DNA of 64,000 nucleotides from the NCBI GenBank assembly GCA_025200525.1, contig CM045760.1, positions 44,783,932 through 44,847,931 on the forward strand, in the 5' to 3' direction. The stretch is from Camellia lanceoleosa. Its lineage: Eukaryota; Streptophyta; Magnoliopsida; Ericales; Theaceae. The notes under the pieces are model-generated. The model did not search any database. It was not told the DNA's origin and saw nothing but the letters and a program-made list of their open reading frames with translations. Positions 1 to 10,825 of the stretch are shown piece after piece (position 1 is the first letter of the stretch; each line of letters opens with the position of its first letter). A program made the translations under genes and the position numbers.

Positions 1-498
1 TCTTCTGTGGCCTACCAGGCATTGTATATTGTGCACAAATGCCTTTTTCTTCTAAGAATTTGGTAAATGGGACAGAATTTTGACCTGACTTATCATATTT
101 ACCATAATACTCACCACCCTTGTTTGATCTCAATATTGCTACATTTCTATCTAATAGTCTCTCAACTTCAGTTTGTACACCTCAAGGATGTCAACAGCAT
201 GAGACTTTTCATGAATTAGATACACATATCCATAACCTGAGAAATCATCTATAAATGTGATGAAATGTTTTTCACCGATAAGACATGGGATGTTGAGTGG
301 CCTGGAAATATCTGCATGAAATATCTCAAGAAACTCTTTACTTTTTGTGGCTCCTTTCTTGGTGTATTTGGTTTGCTTTCCTTTAATGCAATCCACACAT
401 ATCTCAAAATCAGTGAAGTCTAGGTTTTCCAAAATCCCATTCTTCACCACTTTTTCAATTCTATTTCTAGAGATATGCCCCAACCATCTATGCCACAA
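1..498 (-). pseudogene. copia GAG-pre-integrase and integrase N-terminal fragment
   Basis: The minus-strand frame 498-151 opens with WHRWLGHIS and continues to CVDCIKG, which together form the HHCC zinc-binding region before copia integrase. It then reads FHADIS and FITFIDDFSGYGYVYLIHEK, the start of the integrase core with the first catalytic-type aspartate and the conserved FIDDFS block. The frame stops at 151, but related sequence continues to the window edge in other frames. The product would have inserted copia cDNA into the host chromosome. The family call is secure from the motif order. Confidence 0.85.
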
Positions 499-659
499 GA
501 TTGAGGATTTTCATTAATTACACCACGTTTTAAACCAATATTCGAATGCAGAGTAACCAATGATTGTGCAAACTCATGATTTAAGGCAATTTTATATAAA
601 CCATCACATAAATTACCAAAACAAATCATTATTGAATTAAACATTAAATTGAGTTTTCC

Positions 660-1005
660 ACAACTAAATAAAACTAAATATCAACAAGATCTAATTTGGA
701 CAACGAAACTAAATTCCTAGAAATTGAAGGAACATACAAAGTGTCTTCTAGATCCATCTGATGACCTATCTCTAAGATCAGTTGATAGGTTCCTACAGCT
801 ACGACTTCAACTTTGAGACAGTTCACCATATAGACAAATCTTTCACTTTCCTTCGGTTTTCTAGTTGAGAGGTATCCCTACATGGAATTTGTAATGTTGG
901 TCGTGGCCCCAAAGTCAATCCACCAAGTGTTAGAAGGTACTTCGATAAGATTTGATTCATAACAAACAAAAGAAAATTTCTTACATTTCTTTTCGAACCA
1001 AGCAT
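660..1005 (-). pseudogene. copia aspartic protease remnant
   Basis: One minus-strand frame reads NTWWIDFGATTNIT, the copia protease active-site block (usually D-S-G-A), with the serine replaced by phenylalanine. It is followed by a degraded LYVPS..NLVSLSKL-like segment. A stop follows shortly after the active-site block, and the longest uninterrupted frame here is a different one. The protease would have processed the Gag-Pol polyprotein. It is non-functional as it stands. Confidence 0.7.
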
Positions 1006-1020
1006 TTCACTTGTTGTAGT

Positions 1021-1075
1021 CTTTCTTCACATATCCTTTCTTGCCACAAAAGTAGCACTTGATAGTGAAATCATT
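1021..1075 (-). pseudogene. copia gag zinc knuckle, degraded
   Basis: The minus strand encodes KCYFCGKKGYVKKDY followed by a stop. This is a CCHC nucleocapsid knuckle (C-x2-C-x4-H-x4-C) in which both the histidine and the last cysteine have become tyrosine. It lies between gag and protease, as expected for copia. Confidence 0.65.
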
Positions 1076-1126
1076 TTGAGCTTGATTTTCTTCCCCAGGC
1101 ATATTCTTTTTCTTGGGTGTATTTTT

Positions 1127-1549
1127 CTATAATTTTACAAAATTACCCTTCTTTTTCTTTGTAGCTCCATGAGTTACAGCCAATGCAGTTTGATGTCCTT
1201 CCTCCCTTAACCTCACTTCCTCCTGAACACACATATTAGTCAGCTCATTCAAACTCCACTTATCTTTATTGGTGCTATAGTGAATTTTGAACGCGCCGAA
1301 CTGTGATGGAAGTGAGTTGAGAATAAACTGCACGAGAAAAGTTTCATAAACTTGTATCCCTAAAGTTTTAAGCTTTGCAGCTTTGTCAGCCATATTGAGG
1401 ATGTGATTCTGAACTCCTCGGTTGCCATCATATTTCATTATTGTCAATTTAGCCATAACAATGCCAGTAAGTAGAGGGACACCCGATGCAAGAAAGTGCA
1501 ATGAGATGGGAACTGTCACTGAAATAAGATAGAACATATGACGTCCCAA
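1127..1549 (-). pseudogene. copia gag (UBN2-type) fragment
   Basis: The 140-codon minus-strand frame contains MAKLTIMKYDGNRGVQNHIL, then FLVQFILNSLPSQFGAFKIH and ELTNMCVQEEVRLREEG, which are the usual blocks of the UBN2 gag domain of plant copia elements. Homology seems to begin near 1455. The residues before MAKLT do not look like gag, so the N-terminal part is missing or replaced. The C-terminal end has the lysine run before the zinc knuckle. Confidence 0.8.
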
Positions 1550-3010
1550 ATTTTACTCTAAGGGTTAGGGTAACGTCACTAACGAGTCATTTGGTCAATA
1601 ACCAAGTAAGATCCCAAGAATGACAGAGGAGTCAATATAGCCTCCCTTCTAAGTCCAACCACCTTAGATAGTAAGCTATCTTTTTGACAAATCTTAAAAG
1701 TTATGAACACAAGGTCTCACAAGTAACATGGAGATACACATAAACAATATACATATTAAAGCTTTGATAATTATAATGATGAACTATTGATATCACATAA
1801 GTCTTTCCTTTGGGCAAAATTTGGGTATATCTATTCTCCACTCGTCAAGAATCACTTATGTAGGTCTCAAGTAATTTATGCAACATTTCAGTTAGTCATG
1901 TTACCTTTGGGTATTCAATTCTAATCTGTCAAATTACATAAGTTACATTACCCTACCCAGTTCATAATTATTTGAAAGTGACTCTCCTTCGGGCTAGTCT
2001 CGATCTCCTAATTATAACTGCAATTGAGAATATTATCGACCTTAATGTTACCCTTTTAACAATTCTTTTATGTAGTTCTATATTCATAAATTTTACAAAT
2101 CTAGGCCACTTTGGCAGCTACTAAATTAGTAAACCCTATGAATACGGAACTAGCAAACAATATTCTCTATTCATTAATTTGAATTATTTAATTATTATTA
2201 ATTCAATCACTATTTTAATGAAATCATTATTTTATGATTTCTAAAATTTCTTTTATGTGATTACAATTACCAATATAATAATAATAACTCTAGACGAACA
2301 TGCATATATAAATAAATATATATATATATATATATCAAATTATGAAATATGACAATCATAAATATCTCATATAATGGTCAATAAGAATTACGCCTAATAT
2401 GAATTAACCACTTCAATATTTAATATTCAATGTTATAAAATTATATCATGATATCAAATTTAAATCGTGAAAATATATAAATATCAATAATAATAGACAA
2501 TAAGTGCACATAATCAAACAAGGTAAAAACATAATTACCGAACAATTGAACAAAATTCTAAAATTGTTTTTAATCCATGCACTTTGTCATAACGACAAGC
2601 AATATAAAAATTACACTCAATTCAGTGTCATATTATGATAATTATAAAAATTATTATTATTAAAATTAATAATAAATCAAAACATGCATATTACATGTTT
2701 ATCAAGTCAAGGATAAAAATTCTAAAACAACGTCGTCACCCCAATACTTGCAAGAATTAGAAACAAAGACATTACTGCTGCTTTTTAAAAACAAAATGCA
2801 CAGTATACATTGGAGAAAGTATGTTCATACATTAAGTAAGAGAGTAACAGTTCCCACATGTAAAGATCAAATAATTGAGACTTTGCTTTTAAAATAATAT
2901 TTTAAAAGTCAATAACGATAATAAAAACAAAGTTACAGTTTATTAATAATTATAATAACAGTATCATAAATGTATTATTACTCTAAGGTGTATTGATTTA
3001 CAAAACTAAG
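1550..3010. other. AT-rich region between copia PBS and gag; no gene
   Basis: I see no coding potential on either strand. It holds a short TA microsatellite near 2305-2336. The left end, reading TGACGTCCCAAATTTTA at 1539, resembles the terminus of a reversed gypsy LTR that ends GGGACGTCA, but I could not find a matching far end or TSD. It may be an insertion into the copia leader. Confidence 0.4.
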
Positions 3011-3022
3011 ACTCTGATACCA
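3011..3022 (-). promoter_or_regulatory. primer-binding site of copia element
   Basis: The minus strand reads TGGTATCAGAGT, complementary to the 3' end of plant initiator Met-tRNA, the usual primer of copia reverse transcription. It lies two bases inside the LTR end (TTCTTACA on the minus strand), which fixes the 5' LTR to the right of this point. Confidence 0.8.
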
Positions 3023-3024
3023 CA

Positions 3025-3500
3025 TGTAAGAAATTAATATACATGTAGCCATAAAAATAATGCGGAATTGAACTTTGCAGGATCTTGAATTCAATACATT
3101 TCAAGAATAAAACGAACATACCTCTGTCAACCATTGAATTAGAGAAGTTGAGAAAATACCCCTAATATTTGAGCCTTTAATTCTTGGCTTACCTTCTTCT
3201 CTCTATCTCTCTTAATTAGGATGACTATAAAACTTAGAGTGATGAAAAAATACTCATATTATGTAAGGGGAGTCACCCATCCTTATATAGAGGAGAGAAG
3301 AGAGTCAGATAAACTCTATTAAAAGAATTCTTATCCATCAAGATTACCTTTTTATCTTAGAAGAGTAATTATCTCATATTTAAAATTCTAATTACTGAAC
3401 TTTATCTCAAATATAGGCTTTATCTAGTTGTGGAGTCCAAATAAAATAAAACATGTAAAAGATATGTAGGCTATTGGGCCACACCAGAAAAGAAATCCAA
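3025..3500 (-). repeat. 5' LTR of the copia element
   Basis: The inner border is fixed by the PBS: the minus-strand LTR ends TTCTTACA at 3025. A TATA box, CTATATAAGG on the minus strand, is at 3281-3290, a normal place for an LTR promoter. The outer border is uncertain; 3493-3502 is possible. Confidence 0.6.
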
Positions 3501-3667
3501 CGTTTGGACTACACGGTTACCAAGAAAACATTTAGTACCATGCGAATCAGAAGATAAAAAAACGGGATTTATTGGTCAGTCTCCTTAAATTTTAACGAGT
3601 GACAAAAACTAATAATAGTAATTTTCCCCAATCAAATGCCATATAGGCGTAGACTACTACATATATA

Positions 3668-3897
3668 GGCTTCATTTGGGATGTGAGTTGATTTTTTTAC
3701 TTTTTAGCTATTTTAGCTTGGGATTAAAAAGTCTTCTTTGGGATAGACTTTTTCACTTTTTTAACTTTTGTGAGAGAATAAATGAAATGATTACGGTTTG
3801 GACGTGACATTTTATCTTATTATCTTTTTAACCTATTTTGTCTTTTTGTGACTATTTTAGCCAAAAAGCTACCCCAACCAATATGCTAAATGAGGGC
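3668..3897. mobile_element. possible hAT-like MITE
   Basis: The left end GGCTTCATTTGGGATG and the right end, which reads GCCCTCATTTAGCATA on the other strand, form an imperfect terminal inverted repeat. The interior is AT-rich and non-coding. The TIR is weak and I found no TSD, so the call is tentative. Confidence 0.35.
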
Positions 3898-3956
3898 ATA
3901 AGGTTTGGCTTTTCTCAAATTGTTATCTCAATTTGAAAGAGCGTTTAGGTATAGTA

Positions 3957-4386
3957 GGCCCATTTTGAAACTAATTTCGATGATCTGAACCGTATATTTT
4001 CTAGAACTTGTTCAGTAGAATATTTATGGAAAAAATCAAAATAGTTTGATATTGATAACTATATGTTTGAATCATATTTATTTTTAAAAAATGAATGATA
4101 AATATAATTTTAAGAATAGTCATCTATTTTTTATAATATAAATTTGATTCAAACATATAGATATTTATGCAAAAAATAAAATGATTTGACATGTGAATCA
4201 TTTTTAAAAAAAAAAAAATAGATGACAAATATAATTTAAGAATAGTCATCTATTTTTTATAATACAAATTTGATTCAAACATATAGATAGCGATATCTGA
4301 TAATCTTGATTTTTTGTATAAATATTCTACTTAATGAGTTTTAAAAAATGAACGGTTCAGATAACTGAAATCAATCTTCAAATAGA
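3957..4386. mobile_element. long-TIR palindromic MITE
   Basis: The left arm (about 3965-4090) and right arm (about 4280-4381) are inverted copies. Both contain the 8-mer CTGAACCG or its complement, then blocks that match the other arm around the GTAGAATATTTAT and ATTCAAACATATAG segments. Between them is a direct duplication of about 100 bp (blocks near 4110-4165 and 4218-4287). There is no ORF. Long arms without an ORF suit a Mutator-like foldback MITE. Confidence 0.65.
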
Positions 4387-4389
4387 TTT

Positions 4390-4760
4390 ATCAAATCAAA
4401 ATACTCACTCAAATTGTATATGTTATTTTGTTGGACTCTATTTTCCTTTTTCTCTGTCTTCTTCTTCTTCTTCTTCTTTTTTTTTTTTTGTTTTTTTAAA
4501 TTATTCTATTTTTTTGGACCAATAAGGACTGCACGTGAGATGCTCATGACCTTCCTTTTTTTTTTTGGTTTTGATCAATTAGATTTCAATTGTTGTTCTT
4601 CCACTTTCACTTTAATTATACCCGTGTGACGGGGTTAAATGAATAATTAAAAATAATTTTAAAATTAAATAATAATATAAAATTTATTTCAAAAAATTAA
4701 AATAAAATAGAATGTATTAAATTTTAATCATTTTATTAAAATATATATTGCAGTTATTAT
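4390..4760. other. AT-rich gap with poly-T tracts
   Basis: This stretch has runs of T and CTT (about 4455-4500 and 4555-4570) and then A/T-rich sequence up to the LTR element. I see no gene. Confidence 0.6.
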
Positions 4761-5345
4761 TGTGGGGATATATTTTCTGAGTACCAACACGTGGCAAGGT
4801 GACGCCGAAGTGTCAGCCGAGGTGCCACGTATCCTGGTCGTGACGCCGAGGTGATCTCGACAAGGCCGAGGTTATCTCCGAAGATATCGGAATCCGAGAT
4901 AAGTGGATAAGGGACAAGAGTCTTGGAATGAAAAGGGAACTCAACCTGGATGAGGGACAAGAGTCCTAGAATGAGAGAAAACTTCAGTTTGTATTAAGAT
5001 AAGACTCTTAGAGCGTTTATCCTAATCTTACTGGGAGTCCAAGATTAGCAGTAATCCTGAGTCCATAGAAGTTAGGCTTCTATTGGGACTGGGTTTATGT
5101 TGGCTATAAAAGAGAGGCACCCCCATGGGTCTAAGGTATACTTTTATGCTCAAGCTTATGAGTTTAGCTATTGATTATCTTTGAGAGATATGGAGTACTG
5201 ACTTGATCGTCGGAGTACCCCGGGGTGGACGAGCCACCGTCGGAGACTCTTCTTTCTGTTGTAGGTAAGACAGGTGCCATCTATTCTGCCAGTATTCTCT
5301 AGTTGAGTACTAAGTTGGCAGTGTGGTCGGAAAATCACCCACACA
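4761..5345 (+). repeat. 5' LTR of the non-autonomous element
   Basis: It starts TGTGG and ends CACA. The TATA box TATAAAAG is at 5105-5112, preceded by GTTGGC and followed by a GC-richer leader, so transcription probably starts near 5135. It is rich in CCGAGGT and GACGCCGA segments. Confidence 0.92.
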
Positions 5346-5347
5346 AT

Positions 5348-5363
5348 TTGGCGCCGTCTGTGG
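5348..5363 (+). promoter_or_regulatory. primer-binding site
   Basis: TGGCGCCGTCTGTGGG lies two bases after the LTR. Its first nine bases match the complement of the tRNA-Asp 3' end (TGGCGCCGT), and the rest does not. This PBS form is common among plant gypsy-type elements, which suggests gypsy relationship. Confidence 0.75.
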
Positions 5364-5406
5364 GAAAGAAAGAAGAATAGATGGCCAATGAAAGAAAGAA
5401 AAATAG

Positions 5407-5613
5407 ATGGCCAATGACGGACAGAAGGATCAAACTGGAGACAATGCTCCTACTAGGAATGGGAGACCTATCAACCTCGACGTTGAAGGGGACAACCGCA
5501 ACACAGAAACTCGTGACCAGAGTCACGGAGTGAAAGACGCCGGCCAGGAAGGTGACACACCAAAGACAACAGATCAAAGCGGATACTACAACGAAGATGA
5601 CCTCCAGGTATAG
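5407..5613 (+). pseudogene. possible gag N-terminal remnant
   Basis: A 68-codon frame begins MANDGQKDQTGDN 60 bases after the PBS, where gag normally starts. It is hydrophilic and rich in D, N, G and T, with no recognised domain. A duplicated segment just upstream supplies a second ATG in the same context (5381). It ends at a TAG with no downstream continuation. It could be a relic of gag or a chance frame. Confidence 0.4.
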
Positions 5614-5705
5614 AAGGATAGATAGCTGCGGAGAAACGAAGACCCTTCCAGAAGGGATGCAAAGACAGGGGGCATGAGCGCTCCCAAAGAGATAACATTC
5701 AAGTA

Positions 5706-6000
5706 TTGAAGAACTCATCCTGAGTGAGTAGATCTTGGATTCTAGATCCTGGATCCCGGATCCAAGAAGACATGATCTCAGCCTAGACAAGTAGACCCGA
5801 GAAGACGAGAGCTCAGCCTAAGTGAGCAGATCCCGGATTCCAGATCCTGGATCCTAGAAGACATGATCTCGGCCTAGATGAGTAGGTCCGAGAAGAAAAG
5901 AGCTCAACCTGAGTGAGCAAATCCAAGATTCTAGCAGACAAGATCTCGGCACTTAAGTCCGAAAAGAGAAGAGCTCAGTGAGCAAATCTTAGATCCCAGA
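5706..6000 (+). repeat. degenerate tandem repeat, units of about 70-100 bp
   Basis: Three to four diverged units recur. Each holds GAGCTCA..CTGAGTGAGCAGATC, then GGATTC.AGATCC, then GACA.GATCTCGGC and GTCCGAGAAGA. Unit starts are near 5706, 5806, 5899 and 5967. They are non-coding. Confidence 0.7.
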
Positions 6001-6118
6001 AAATAAAAAAGAAAACACACAAGGTTGGACTACAGTTAGCCAAGTTGAAGACCTTTTATAAGGTTCGCAAAGGAGTATGTGGAAGCCATGCAGGGGGCAG
6101 AGAGAAGAAGAATATGTT

Positions 6119-6952
6119 TACCACTTGTTGAAATTTGTAGCAATTTACAAGTTGGTTAAACCGAGATGATGTTTACCACTTGTTGAAATTTGTAGCAATT
6201 TACAAGTTGGTTAACCTAGATGATGTTTACCACTTATTGAAATTTGTAACAATTTACAAGTTGGTTAAACCGATATGATGTTTACCACTTGTTGAAATTT
6301 GTAGCAATTTACAAGTTGGTTAAATTGATATGATGTTTAAACACTTGTTGAAATTCTGTGTGAATTTACAAGTTGAAGTTAAACCGATGTGATATTTAAC
6401 ACTTGTTGAAATTCTGTGTGAATTTACAAGTTGAAGTTAAACCGAGATGATATTTAAACACTTGTTGAAATTCTGTGTGAATTTACAAGTTGAAGTTAAA
6501 CCGAGATGATATTTAACACTTGTTGAAATTCTGTGTGAATTTACAAGTTGAAGTTAAACCGATGTGATATTTAACACTTGTTGAAATTCTGTGTGAATTT
6601 ACAAGTTAAAGTTAAACCGAGATCATGTTTAAACACTTGTTGAAATTCTGTGTGAATTTACAAGTTGAAGTTAAACCGATGTGATATTTAACACTTGTTG
6701 AAATTCTGCGTGAATTTACAAGTTAAAGTTAAACCGAGGTCGTATCGAAAGAAGATTGGTTTAAACACTTGTTGAAATTTTGTGTGAATTTACAAGTTAT
6801 AGTTAAACCGAGGTTATGATAAACACTTGTTGAAATTTTGAGAAAAAATTTACAAGTTGAAATTAAGCCGAGGTTATGATAAAAGATGATGGTTAAACAC
6901 TTGTTGAAATTTTTGAGAAAAATTTACAAGTTAAAATCAAGCTCAAGAAATA
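6119..6952 (+). repeat. 14-unit tandem array with hairpin-forming core
   Basis: About fourteen units of 54-75 bp each contain CACTTGTTGAAATT, then a short variable loop, then AATTTACAAGTT. The two halves pair (ACTTGT..AAATT with AATTT..ACAAGT), so each unit can form a small stem-loop. The first four units carry TGTAGC in the loop, later ones CTGTGTG, and the last two a longer A-rich loop. This suggests stepwise amplification from subfamilies. The array occupies the centre of the element, where gag or pol would be in an autonomous relative. Confidence 0.85.
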
Positions 6953-7039
6953 TCTGTGTACTTGCCGAGACTATCAGGTTGTCAAAACTTGAAATATGAA
7001 AAACTGAAGTCTTGATAGAAGACATTGAGAAAGTAACAA

Positions 7040-7093
7040 GTCCTAAGCAACACTTGTGAAAATATTTGTTACAATATTTTCAAGTGTTAGGAC
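7040..7093. repeat. extended inverted repeat (stem-loop)
   Basis: The left arm GTCCTAA..ACACTTG..AAAATATT (7040-7066) pairs with AATATTTTCAAGTGTTAGGA and the following C (7073-7093), leaving a 6-base loop and two small bulges. It shares the ACTTG/CAAGT core of the tandem array just upstream. Confidence 0.75.
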
Positions 7094-7199
7094 AAGGCCG
7101 AGATGAGCAAGATTAGAAGTTATGACAGAGGTATTTTACCTGAAGAGATTGCACAGTCAAGGTGTACTTTGAAGACATTCAAATTATTCTAAGTATAAA

Positions 7200-8560
7200 A
7201 TCATACAAGAGCAGAAAAAAAAAGACATACATTCAAAGAAAAAATCAGAGAAATGCATTTAAAGAAGAAAGAAGGCACTTCGGCCTGAATATTGAAAAAT
7301 AAATTATTCAGACTACAAAAATGGCACGTCGGCCAGATTAAAAGCATACAAAGACAAACAAAGTACAAGGTACAAGGAGTAAAAGAAGGAAACAAAACTA
7401 CTCGGCATCAATGGCAGGATATAGAAGACAGTTGGGAAGACTTCTCAGCAGCCTTCTCGGCCTCGAGCTCAGCATCGATCTCCCGAAGAGTTTGATCAAG
7501 GCTCTTCTCGGCGATTGGCACCTCGGAGTTTGAAGGCAAGGATTGAAAGCAAGAATCTGGAAAAAGACACAAAAAACATAAACAAGAATGTAATTCGTAA
7601 ACAAGAATGGTGATGAAGCTATCAGGAAATCAAGACAAAAAGATTGCACAAGTGTGTCAAGCCAAGAACAGTGGCAGAAATCAACAGATGTGTGAACAAT
7701 ATGTATTCAAGAAGATGATTTGGAAACAACGGGTAAAACAACAATGGTGATTAACAATGAAGCAGAGCTTCTTGGAAAGCAATAAGAAATAAAACCAGGA
7801 GGAACAGTAGCTTACCAGAAAGAGGGAAGCCGGAATGAGAATTGCCGAAGTCTGACGACAATGACAGAATGACGTAAGCTTCACCGGAGGAGAGGAATGA
7901 AGACAGTTGCAGAAGCTTGAAAGCTTAGAACAATGACGGATTTAAGCAAAAGAGCTAGAAAGAGAAAAAGCCAGAGGATTGAATGAAAAAAGAGAAAAAT
8001 AGTCAAGAAGACAACAAAGTTCAAGAATAAAGCCAAGTGCACAGGCACTAAGTAAGTATGTGAAGAACAAGAAAGTAATGACCCAGACACGATGCTAGCA
8101 ACAGAAAGCGGATATGACAAGAACAGTGCCAGGCATTCAAACAATTCAAAACTTGAAGACAGACGAAAATAGAAGGCAACAGATGGCAAGTAAACAGATT
8201 CAGAAGAGTTATGAAAGATTGAGCTTAATAACAAGTAAAGAGTTTGTGAACCTACCAAGTGAAATGAACGCCGATATGAAAATCCCCGAAGTCAAATAGA
8301 TGACTGGAAATCGGGAACTCACCAGAGAGTGTGAGTGGAGCAGTTGCAAAGCTCTTGGAGTTTACGAATTAATGGAACCAGAACCTCGGCTAGGAGGTGC
8401 GATTTCAAGCAGCTTGGAAAGCATGAAACTTGATTCTTGACACCAGTTGAGAGTAAAGTCCAGGGAACTTTGAGGTCGGGGAGTTTGATCTCGGACAGAG
8501 GGGCACAGATGAACGAACAGTGTGTGTTCCATCACCTCAGAATGCCGAGGTAATAGAACC
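7200..8560. other. non-coding interior of the LTR element
   Basis: The strand is purine-rich (AAGAA, GAAGA), with scattered CTCGGC and CCGAAG words like those in the LTR. The open frames on both strands are short and compositionally driven. A polypurine-like tract, CTAGGGGGTGGT at 8560-8571, directly precedes the 3' LTR and probably primes plus-strand synthesis. Confidence 0.6.
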
Positions 8561-8571
8561 TAGGGGGTGGT

Positions 8572-9156
8572 TGTGGGGATATATTTTCTGAGTACCAACA
8601 TGTGGCAAGGTGACGCCGACGTGTCAGCCGAGGTGCCACGTATCCTGGTCGTGACGCCGAGGTGATCTTGGCAAGGCCAAGGTTATCTCCGAAGATATCG
8701 GAATCCGAGATAAGTGGATAAGGGACAAGAGTCCTAGAATGAAAAGGGAACTTAACCTGGATAAGGGACAAGAGTCTTAGAATAAGAGAAAACTTCAGTT
8801 TGTATTAAGATAAGACTCCTAGAGAGTTTATCCTAATCTTACTGGGAGTCCAAGATTAGCAGTAATCCTGAGTCCATAGAAGTTAGGCTTCTATTGGGAC
8901 TAGGTTTATGTTGGCTATAAAAAAGAGGCACCCCCATGGGTCTAAGGGATGCTTTTATGCTCAAGATTATGAGTTTAGCTATTGATTATCTTTGAGAGAT
9001 ATGGAGTACTGACTTGATCGTTGGAGTACCCCCGGGTGGACGAGCCACCGTCGGAGACTCTTCTTTCTGTTGCAGGTCAGACAGGTGCCATCTATTCTGT
9101 CAGTGTTCTCCAGTTGAGTACTAAGTTGGCAGTGTGGTCGGAAAATCACCCACACA
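8572..9156 (+). repeat. 3' LTR of the non-autonomous element
   Basis: It has the same length and ends as the 5' LTR. Most differences from it are transitions (C to T, G to A), as expected from methylated-cytosine decay. Its TATA box is at about 8916-8923. It is followed by the TSD copy ATTAT. Confidence 0.92.
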
Positions 9157-9409
9157 ATTATGTTATTAATTATATATTGTAAGTTCACAATAAGAAATAG
9201 ATACCATAATTTAATTGGTAAAGATACAAAAATAGAATAAATTAAAAAAATTATAATTATGATAAAATAAAAATAAATTTCGTTTTATAAAATTTTTAGT
9301 TTTAGTTTTAGTTTATTCTATGTTAAAGTTTGTCATAAAATTTAAACATACCTTTTAGAAATAAAACAATATATATACTTTGATAAAATAGTTAAAATTG
9401 GTCAAAAGA

Positions 9410-10690
9410 CCAACCAACTTATACAAAAATTAATTAATTAAAATTTTTAAATTTTATTTTATTTTAAAGTTCAAACTGTTTTCAACTGAAACATGTATAA
9501 TACTACAATATAAATGAGAACACAAATTTATTTTATATAAGTAAAATAACTCGATCACTTGTTCATTTTTTTTCCGATGTGGGATCGTATAAAATAAAAA
9601 TTAACAATTGTTTGGGCAGAAAATTTATTTCAAATTAAACAATATCAATCATTTAATTTTTCATTAGGTCAATCTTTAGTGTTTTCCAACTAATATATTT
9701 TGATAAAACTGCTAAGATCGCAGTTAAACCAACAAATCAATCAAATAAAAAATAGTTTAACGTAATCGATTAAGTCAAAGATCAACCAATTTATACAAAA
9801 ATTAATTAATCAAAACTTTTAAATGTTATTCTAATTTTAAAATTTAAACTGTTTTGAATTAAAACATGCACAATACTACAATATTAAATCGAAGCATAAG
9901 GTTCACTTTATATAAGTGAAAAACTCACTTTTTTCCTTATTTTCCCGATATGGAATCAGATTATAAAATAAAAAATTAACAATTATTTGGGCGAGAAGTT
10001 TATTTCGAATTAAATAAATCTAACTAATATATTTTGATAAAACCATTAAAATCGCAGTTAAACTAACAAATCAGTCAAATTCAGCCTAATCGGCATGTTT
10101 AAAAGACCAACCAACTTACACAAAAATTAATTAATTAAAACTTTTAAATTTTGTTTTAAAATTTAAAGTATATTAAATTGAAACATGCACAACACTATAA
10201 TATTAAACGGGAGTATAAGATTCACCTTATATAAGTAAAACAACTCACTTTTCTCTTCTTTTTTCGATGTGAGATTATCAATAAGTCATAGACTAATTAG
10301 AGTTTTTATTTTAAAATTTAAACTGTCTTAAACTGAAATATGCACAACACTATAATATTAAATGGGAATATAAAATTCACTTTATGTAAGTGAAATAACT
10401 CATTTTTTTCCATTTTCTTTTTCCGATGTGAGATTATCAAATAAATTATAGACTAATTAGAGTTTTTATATTAAAATTTAAACTGTCTTGAACTGAACTA
10501 TACACAACACTATAATATTAAATAGGAGTATAAGATTCACTTTATATAAGTGAAACATCTCACTTTTTCCTTCTTCTCCCGATGTGGGATTATAAAATAA
10601 ATTATAGACTAATTAGAGTATTATTTTTATATGGTTAAATAGAAGTTAGTCAATGGAGATTTTTTTGATTGTTTAAAATTAAGAAAATCA
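9410..10690 (-). repeat. tandem array of units with USE-like and TATA motifs
   Basis: Five diverged units of roughly 150-370 bp share blocks such as ACAAAAATTAATTAAT, CACTATAATATTAAA and TTATAGACTAATTAGAG. On the minus strand each unit carries an 11-mer close to RTCCCACATCG, the plant U-snRNA upstream sequence element. It is exact at 9575-9585 and 10580-10590, and has one to two changes at 9946, 10265 and 10424. Each 11-mer is followed 31-38 bases later by TATATAAA or a close variant (9532, 9908, 10227, 10381, 10541). No snRNA-like transcript sequence follows. The same motif pair also occurs in some plant LTRs, so these may be LTR promoter fragments. Confidence 0.75.
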
Positions 10691-10825
10691 GTATGTAGCG
10701 ACCTTAATTTTTTCTTAAGTCATTATTTATTATTATTATCTTATTTGTTGTATTGCTTTGTTAATTGCACGGATATATGAAAAATTAATGTGATATTAAT
10801 TATGTATAATTAATCCAAATATATA

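Larger units (their letters stand above)
1..3500 (-). mobile_element. Ty1/copia retrotransposon, 5' part, degenerate
   Basis: Read on the minus strand, the order is LTR, primer-binding site, a long leader, gag, zinc knuckle, protease and integrase, which is the Ty1/copia order. The element runs off the left edge of the window within integrase, so reverse transcriptase, RNase H and the 3' LTR are not seen. Every coding block contains stops or frame changes, so it is dead. The outer LTR border near 3500 is a guess, because I found no target duplication there. The distance of about 1.5 kb between PBS and gag is unusually long and suggests a further insertion or a deletion. Confidence 0.85.
4761..9156 (+). 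mobile_element. complete non-autonomous LTR retrotransposon (LARD-like)
   Basis: Two 585-bp LTRs (4761-5345 and 8572-9156) begin TGTGGGGATATA and end CCCACACA. The whole is flanked by the perfect 5-bp duplication ATTAT (4756-4760 and 9157-9161). The PBS follows the left LTR and a purine-rich tract precedes the right one. The 3.2-kb interior has no gag-pol, only a 68-codon open frame at its 5' end and tandem repeats, so it must have moved with proteins supplied by another element. By eye the LTRs differ at about 25 positions (about 4%), so it is fairly young. Confidence 0.92.

Noticed and set aside
5335..5790. 151-codon minus-strand ORF across the PBS of the LTR element
   Set aside because: It crosses the LTR border antisense to the transcription unit and has no motif.
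6119..6952. CRISPR-like array
   Set aside because: Plant nuclear context, no cas genes, the inter-repeat segments are copies of one another rather than unique spacers, and unit length drifts.
7881..8258. 125-codon minus-strand ORF in the LTR element
   Set aside because: It is the pyrimidine-strand shadow of a purine-rich region, giving an F/L/S-rich product.
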